DNA of 26,062 bases from an uncultured Prevotellaceae bacterium (lineage in GTDB: Bacteria; Bacteroidota; Bacteroidia; Bacteroidales; Bacteroidaceae), in contig CALDLA010000173.1 of the NCBI GenBank assembly GCA_937898415.1, positions 1 to 26,062 on the forward strand, read 5' to 3'. Below are positions 23,201-26,062 of the stretch, piece by piece (position 1 is the first letter of the stretch; each line of letters starts with the position of its first letter). The notes below the pieces were generated by a model, which saw only the letters and a program-made list of their open reading frames with translations, searched no databases and was not told where the DNA came from. A program made the position numbers and the translations under genes.

Positions 23201-24880
23201 CAGCCCAAGCTGTCGCCCATCACGACCGATCAGGACGGCTACCTCATGAACGTTTCCACCCGCAAGTACGTCAACATGGGCGAGGCTTACGGCACCCAGT
23301 CGGTGGTCGGTCGTAAAGGACTGACCTATCAGTTCTGTCGTACGGCCACGACGCCCGATGACGTCTACTTCCTCTGCGACGCCGCCGGTAACATCGTCTT
23401 CCGTACCAATACCGACACCAAGGTGGGCAGCGGCGTGAAGGCCTGCTTCGGCGACGGTTCGGTGACGGCGAAGGCATACTGGAAGGTGGCCTCCGTGGGC
23501 GACAACGTCTATACGCTGCAGGTTCCTGAGACCGACGCCACCTACGTTGCCGACGAATACCTCGGCGTGGATGAGTCGCATAAGAGCGATGCCGCCAGCC
23601 CCACCTACGGACTCTACTGGGACGTGAAGGGCGAGGGCACGTATTGGGCCTTTGTCACCGTTGAGGACTATGAGGCTGCCAAGCAGGGTAATGCCGTAGC
23701 CGACGAACTGGCCGAAATCCTGACAAGAGCCCGCAAGGCTGAGGTGGACGTCACGGCAGAACAGACCGTCTACGACAACTTCGACAGCACCGTTGAGGAA
23801 CTGAGCCAGGCCGTGAGGTCGGTGCGCGAGAAACTGCACTATATCACCTTCAGCGACAGCCGGGTACGCAGTCTGTGCCTGCAGAACTGGGACGCTGACG
23901 GTGACGATGAGCTAAGCCGTGAGGAGGCTGCCGTCGTGACGTCGATAGACGAGGTGTTCACGGGCAACAACGCCATCAAGAACTTTGACGAGTTGCGCTA
24001 CTTCACCTCGCTGACCGAACTGCCCAAGAACGCTTTCCGCAACGCCCTGTCGCTGCAGAACGTCACCCTGCCCGCAGGCATCGCCTCCATCGGCGAGTAT
24101 GCCTTCACGGGCTGCAGCGAATTGAAGTTCATCGTCATGTTGAGCGAGGAGCACTTCGTGCCCATGGGCATCTATGGCGTACCTAACAAGAGCGTCCTTT
24201 TCGTGCCGGCCGCCATGCTCTCCGCCTATCAGAACGATCCCGGATGGACTGAGAAGTGCCGCGTGACGGAATATACCGGCCGACCCGTGGTGACGGCTGA
24301 GGCCTCACGGCAGTACGGACGCACGGCCGCTACCATCAACGTGCTGATAGAGGGTGCCCCCGTCGAGGGCGCTCCCGAGTGCGTCTGCGAGGCTGTGGCT
24401 GACCGTACGCTCCCCGTGGGCACCTATCCCATCACAGTCCTGCCCGGCACGGTCACCACCCAGGGCGTCGAGCTGAAGGACGGCGTGCTCACCATCGAGC
24501 CCGCTCCGCTTACCGTCACCGCCAAGAGCTATACCCGCCAGGTGGGACAGCCCAACCCGACGTTCGAAGTCAGCTACAAGGGATTCCGTAACGGCGAGAA
24601 GGATGAAGTGGTCACTGTGAAGCCTGTCGTCAGTTGTGAGGCCAACGAGACGAGCCCTGCCGGAACCTACGAGATTACACCCAGCGGAGCCGAGGCCGCC
24701 AACTACACCATGAACTACGTCTCGGGCGTGCTCACCGTGGAAGACCCCACCGCCGTTAGCGCCCCGACAGCCGACGTCAGCCAGCGTCCGGCTGAAATCT
24801 ACGACCTGCAGGGACGCCGGATTGTGCAGCCAAGGCGCGGTATTTACGTTCAGGGACGGCGAAAAACCTACAAACGTTAA
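20219..24880 (+). CDS. Secreted C10 (streptopain-like) protease with EF-hand/LRR modules
   Basis: 1553-residue predicted extracellular cysteine protease. Domains in order: signal peptide (1-20, ending TANA); Spi-like inhibitory prodomain (about 21-125, GFIIVSGDDQTEPILGY); C10 protease with TGCVATAMAQILYY (Cys170) and GHAFVADGYDG...NWGWGG (His315, 331-336), the catalytic pair 145 apart as in SpeB; three EF-hand-type loops (398-409, 833-844, 1225-1236), each followed by BspA-type LRR_5 repeats; two beta-rich, trefoil-like regions (about 600-745 and 1000-1150), each followed by a helical pair; MBG-type Ig-like domains (about 1354-1510); C-terminal IYDLQGRRI...RRGIYV tail (1527-1545), typical of type IX secretion cargo. 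Start ATG 20219 gives the signal peptide; the upstream open frame lies within serB. It is 46 nt after serB with no visible promoter. Target unknown; host or dietary protein is inferred. Confidence 0.88.
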   Translation: MKRLLTVWLAFVLVALTANAEPVTREQAQKEAEEFLNKQKKARRLSPVQHGRRPSAVRRQAAASGMEEYYVFNKGTREGFIIVSGDDQTEPILGYCDEGEFNYDELPPALQTMLDGYADQIDAIRKGARPSKVPPTHPKVEQMMSSKWSQGSPYNDLCPLDAGRRSVTGCVATAMAQILYYQREKSVTETTAAIPGYSTWTKGISVPGIEAGAPLDWDNMRDTYGSATELQKRAVAQLMLYCGVAAKMDYTNSSSGAQSYDAYEAFAKYFGYGKSVRYVDYTTVTSDDEWDRIVYDEMQAGRPVYVSGSNSEVGHAFVADGYDGNLRYHINWGWGGQSDGYYYLTNLTPGDGQGIGGSSDGYNGWKQIIVGIEPENFGEKAVSFSDATVRKICIEKWDADGDGKLTYNEASAVTSLGDAFTGKTIKNFSELYYFNGLQAIDDHAFDGCTLLATVRLPKGLKKIGASAFKDCSKLPQVNLPTSITEIGSAAFDGCKSLTAIELPAGVKAVEDYTFRNCATITDINLPVNVAKIGVEAFAGCTGLVSFTVNTYQPERITLLDNVFDHVSLGKATLHVMQGTKTYFEGTDQWKDFGSIVQMRDISGGKFVELASGNTYYLYHLGTGRYLTRGEAYKTQAVVGSEPMRFKIVHPTTKPEHVYYLSSPDTGNEGKYLFRTSSDGNVGNGVKATFVDGKNLGDAAYWSVEETEPGVYVIQTPGSTAQQWLGVQTDHQSDAASPTYGAYWDVSDVENCKWKLVSYDEQTAKTFAEAETLAKLLATAKKSNLRVADEQSVYDNLESSLEELQAAQSSLRKKLKLIEFYHPEVREKCISYFDSDTDGELSYKEAAEVTDFGWLFNFMNTTSLVRVEELQYFKNAQSIQGNFMQGCTNLETFVMPQGVEKIYYYAFKGCRKLTAINIPEYVNLIGEDAFEGCSALRTVTVGVADPSSIELGNNVFGGVPLAKCTLQVPNGSKALYEKAPVWKNFGQIVEVRGRMQPKLSPITTDQDGYLMNVSTRKYVNMGEAYGTQSVVGRKGLTYQFCRTATTPDDVYFLCDAAGNIVFRTNTDTKVGSGVKACFGDGSVTAKAYWKVASVGDNVYTLQVPETDATYVADEYLGVDESHKSDAASPTYGLYWDVKGEGTYWAFVTVEDYEAAKQGNAVADELAEILTRARKAEVDVTAEQTVYDNFDSTVEELSQAVRSVREKLHYITFSDSRVRSLCLQNWDADGDDELSREEAAVVTSIDEVFTGNNAIKNFDELRYFTSLTELPKNAFRNALSLQNVTLPAGIASIGEYAFTGCSELKFIVMLSEEHFVPMGIYGVPNKSVLFVPAAMLSAYQNDPGWTEKCRVTEYTGRPVVTAEASRQYGRTAATINVLIEGAPVEGAPECVCEAVADRTLPVGTYPITVLPGTVTTQGVELKDGVLTIEPAPLTVTAKSYTRQVGQPNPTFEVSYKGFRNGEKDEVVTVKPVVSCEANETSPAGTYEITPSGAEAANYTMNYVSGVLTVEDPTAVSAPTADVSQRPAEIYDLQGRRIVQPRRGIYVQGRRKTYKR
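21362..22660 (+). repeat. Intragenic repeat unit A (EF-hand, LRR, beta-rich, helical)
   Basis: Begins at FSDATVRKICIEKWDADGDG (residue 382 on) with a canonical 12-residue Ca loop (398-409: D-x-D-x-D-G-x-L-x-x-x-E). LRR_5 repeats follow to about residue 595, then the beta-rich region with YWSV and YWDV, then a helical pair ending about 814 (EQSVYDNLESSLEEL). Confidence 0.75.
22661..23838 (+). repeat. Intragenic repeat unit B
   Basis: Same order as unit A. The EF-hand loop is at 833-844 (D-S-D-T-D-G-E-L-S-Y-K-E, canonical), then LRR, then a beta-rich region that repeats the SDAASPTYG...YWDV string of unit A, then helices with EQTVYDNFDSTVEEL. Protein similarity to unit A is clear by eye; the DNA has diverged, so the duplication is old. 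Confidence 0.75.
23839..24275 (+). repeat. Intragenic repeat unit C (short)
   Basis: Third, truncated unit: ITFSDSRVRSLCLQNWDADGD with an EF-hand-like loop at 1225-1236 (Asp instead of Gly at loop position 6), then LRR repeats only. It lacks the beta-rich and helical parts and joins the MBG-type domains. Confidence 0.7.
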
Positions 24881-24931
24881 CAAGATGAAGGGAAAAACGG
24901 TCGGAGAATGGAAAAATAATTTAAGATTTAT

Positions 24932-24962
24932 TTTGCCAATTCACTGATTTTTTGTACCTTTG
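24932..24962 (+). promoter_or_regulatory. Promoter of infC-rpmI-rplT
   Basis: TTTG at 24932-24935 and TACCTTTG at 24955-24962, 19 nt apart, match the Bacteroidetes consensus. It ends 25 nt before the infC ATG at 24988. Confidence 0.8.
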
Positions 24963-24987
24963 CACCCGATTTTCTAAAAAATAGTGG

Positions 24988-25695
24988 ATGAAGAATGACA
25001 AAATGAAGCAACAGTACCGCGTAAACGACCAAATACGCGTACGTGAAGTCCGCATCGTCGGCGATAACGGCTCGACCGTTGTTCCCACCCGCGATGCATT
25101 GAACATGGCCCGTGAGCAGGGTGTCGACCTCGTTGAGATTTCACCTAATGCCAACCCGCCCGTCTGTCGTCTCATCGACTACTCCAAGTTCCTCTACCAG
25201 CAGAAGAAGCGTGCAAAGGAAATGAAAGCCAAGCAGGTGAAGGTGGAGGTCAAGGAAATCCGATTCGGCCCCCAGACCGACGAGCACGACTATCAGTTCA
25301 AGCTGAAGCACGCCAAGGAATTCCTCGAAGAAGGAAATAAGGTACGTGCGTACGTGTTCTTCCGTGGCCGCTCCATCCTGTTCAAGGAGCAGGGCGAAGT
25401 GCTGCTGCTGAGGTTTGCCAACGACCTCGAGGAAGTAGGCAAGGTCGAGGGAATGCCCTCGCTCGAAGGCAAGAAGATGTTCCTCTACCTGGCACCCAAG
25501 AAGGCCGGCGAGAAGAAGAAGAGCCAGCAGGCACGCGACCGCGAAGCCGCCGAGACGGAGGCCAAGCAGGCCAGCCGCCAGCAGCCGCAGGCCGAGATTG
25601 ACCCGGAGACGCCCGCCAACGGAGGTCTCTTTGCCAATGCGAAGATTTCGGCTGACGCGCTGAAGAAGCTCACCGAGACCGAGGAGGAAGGATAA
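24988..25695 (+). CDS. infC: Translation initiation factor IF-3
   Basis: Binds the 30S subunit, prevents early joining of 50S, and checks start codon and initiator tRNA. The N-terminal domain opens with QQYRVNDQIRVREVRIVG, then the Lys-rich linker (about 70-90, QQKKRAKEMKAKQVKVE) and the C-terminal domain with VKEIRFGPQTDEHDY. The 235 residues exceed the roughly 175-180 of E. coli: about 55 extra C-terminal residues are charged and low-complexity (KKSQQARDREAAETEAKQ, then PQAEIDPETP). Start: ATG at 24988 is used; a second ATG at 25003 (MKQQYRVND) is also plausible and would match family N-termini slightly better. First gene of the operon with rpmI and rplT. Confidence 0.95.
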   Translation: MKNDKMKQQYRVNDQIRVREVRIVGDNGSTVVPTRDALNMAREQGVDLVEISPNANPPVCRLIDYSKFLYQQKKRAKEMKAKQVKVEVKEIRFGPQTDEHDYQFKLKHAKEFLEEGNKVRAYVFFRGRSILFKEQGEVLLLRFANDLEEVGKVEGMPSLEGKKMFLYLAPKKAGEKKKSQQARDREAAETEAKQASRQQPQAEIDPETPANGGLFANAKISADALKKLTETEEEG

Positions 25696-25707
25696 GAAAG
25701 AGAGAAA

Positions 25708-25740
25708 GGTGCGCTGCGCCCGGTATATGCGTTGCCACCG
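25708..25740 (+). other. Leader hairpins between infC and rpmI
   Basis: In the 78-nt gap before rpmI, a 5-bp stem with 3-nt loop (25708-25712 with 25716-25720, including one G-T pair) is followed by a second inverted repeat (CGGT 25721-25724 with ACCG 25737-25740). The halves could also re-pair (GGTG with CACC at 25708-25711 and 25736-25739). Operons of this kind are often autoregulated by L20; whether these hairpins serve that is an inference. Confidence 0.35.
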
Positions 25741-25773
25741 TTAATTTATAAACAATTAAAACATTAAGAAAAA

Positions 25774-25971
25774 ATGCCAAAAGTAAAGACAAACTCCGGT
25801 GCGAAGAAGAGATTCTCGTTCACGGGTACAGGTAAGGTTAAGAGACATCACGCCTACCACAGTCACATCCTGACTAAGAAGACCAAGAAACAGAAGCGTA
25901 ATTTGCTGGGTTCAACCATCGTTGACCAGACGAACATGAAGCAGGTTCGTGACCTGTTGTGTCTCCGCTAA
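25774..25971 (+). CDS. rpmI: 50S ribosomal protein L35
   Basis: 65-residue, highly basic ribosomal protein of the 50S subunit, with the family start PKVKTNSGAKKRFSFTGTGK and the KKTKKQKRNLLG core. Length is exactly as expected. It lies 78 nt after infC and 37 nt before rplT in the conserved infC-rpmI-rplT order. ATG at 25774 follows an A-rich stretch typical of Bacteroidetes translation starts. Confidence 0.97.
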   Translation: MPKVKTNSGAKKRFSFTGTGKVKRHHAYHSHILTKKTKKQKRNLLGSTIVDQTNMKQVRDLLCLR

Positions 25972-26008
25972 ACAAACCTATTGTCGAACATTAAAGAAGT
26001 AAGAAACT

Positions 26009-26062
26009 ATGCCAAGATCAGTAAATCACGTTGCATCAAGAGCAAAGCGTAAGAGAATTTTG
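26009..26062 (+). CDS. rplT: 50S ribosomal protein L20 (5' end only)
   Basis: The first 18 codons, starting at ATG 26009-26011 and translating as MPRSVNHVASRAKRKRIL, match the N-terminus of L20; the gene runs off the window. L20 is an early 50S assembly protein that binds 23S rRNA and in several bacteria represses its own operon. Third gene of infC-rpmI-rplT. Confidence 0.93.
   Translation, partial: MPRSVNHVASRAKRKRIL

Noticed and set aside
22643..23839. Long antisense open frame (398 codons, minus strand) inside the protease gene
   Set aside because: It mirrors the codon pattern of the real gene, its product is a Val/Leu/Gly/His-rich sequence without any domain, and the sense protein has clear domains throughout.
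1..26062. CRISPR arrays, tRNA or rRNA genes, transposases, phage or plasmid genes
   Set aside because: No regularly spaced direct repeats, cloverleaf-like segment, transposase-like ORF or terminal inverted repeats with target duplications were seen on either strand.

Overview
The window looks like a chromosome segment of a Bacteroidales bacterium, most likely from the Prevotella group. Three things support this. First, many gene starts are preceded by the Bacteroidetes promoter pair TTTG-N(19-21)-TAnnTTTG instead of an E. coli-type promoter. Second, there is a secreted C10 (streptopain-like) protease with BspA-type leucine-rich repeats and a C-terminal tail of the kind seen on type IX secretion cargo. 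Third, the gal operon, grpE-dnaJ and infC-rpmI-rplT are arranged as in this order. I see no tRNA, rRNA, CRISPR array, insertion sequence or phage gene.

Layout. Positions 1-345 hold no protein gene. They contain the gal operon terminator and a compact leftward unit (promoter, about 90 nt, intrinsic terminator) that may be a small RNA or an attenuated leader. Positions 346-3913 (minus strand) form a galactose operon: galM, an FHS-family sugar/H+ symporter and galK. Positions 4020-8751 (minus) carry a YbiT-like ABC-F ATPase, grpE, dnaJ and folC in that transcription order. Positions 8863-9909 (minus) are a cytoplasmic asparaginase, divergent from an RluA-type pseudouridine synthase (10030-10926, plus). 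The synthase is followed by a 50-residue two-helix membrane protein whose stop codon overlaps the start of a large FAD-dependent protein. A cytidylate-kinase-like protein follows at 12713-13336.

Positions 13293-18799 are a small surface-glycan locus built around a 69-bp divergent promoter region at 16264-16332. Three glycosyltransferases run leftward and overlap one another; a Wzx-type flippase and a fourth glycosyltransferase run rightward and also overlap. No polymerase, initiating transferase or sugar-nucleotide synthesis gene is present, so the glycan is probably short and its remaining genes lie elsewhere. Next comes an ACT-ACT-SerB phosphoserine phosphatase, and 46 nt after it a 1553-residue secreted C10 protease with a striking modular tail. 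The window ends in the translation operon infC-rpmI-rplT, with rplT cut by the window edge.

Most of the region is ordinary housekeeping. The items I consider most worth a second look are: (i) the ABC-F protein, in which one of the two composite ATP sites has lost its Walker A, catalytic glutamate and partner signature while the other is intact; (ii) the repeated EF-hand / LRR / beta-rich / helical modules of the C10 protease; (iii) the leftward short transcript unit at about 60-189; and (iv) the membrane microprotein coupled by a 4-nt overlap to an uncharacterised FAD protein.
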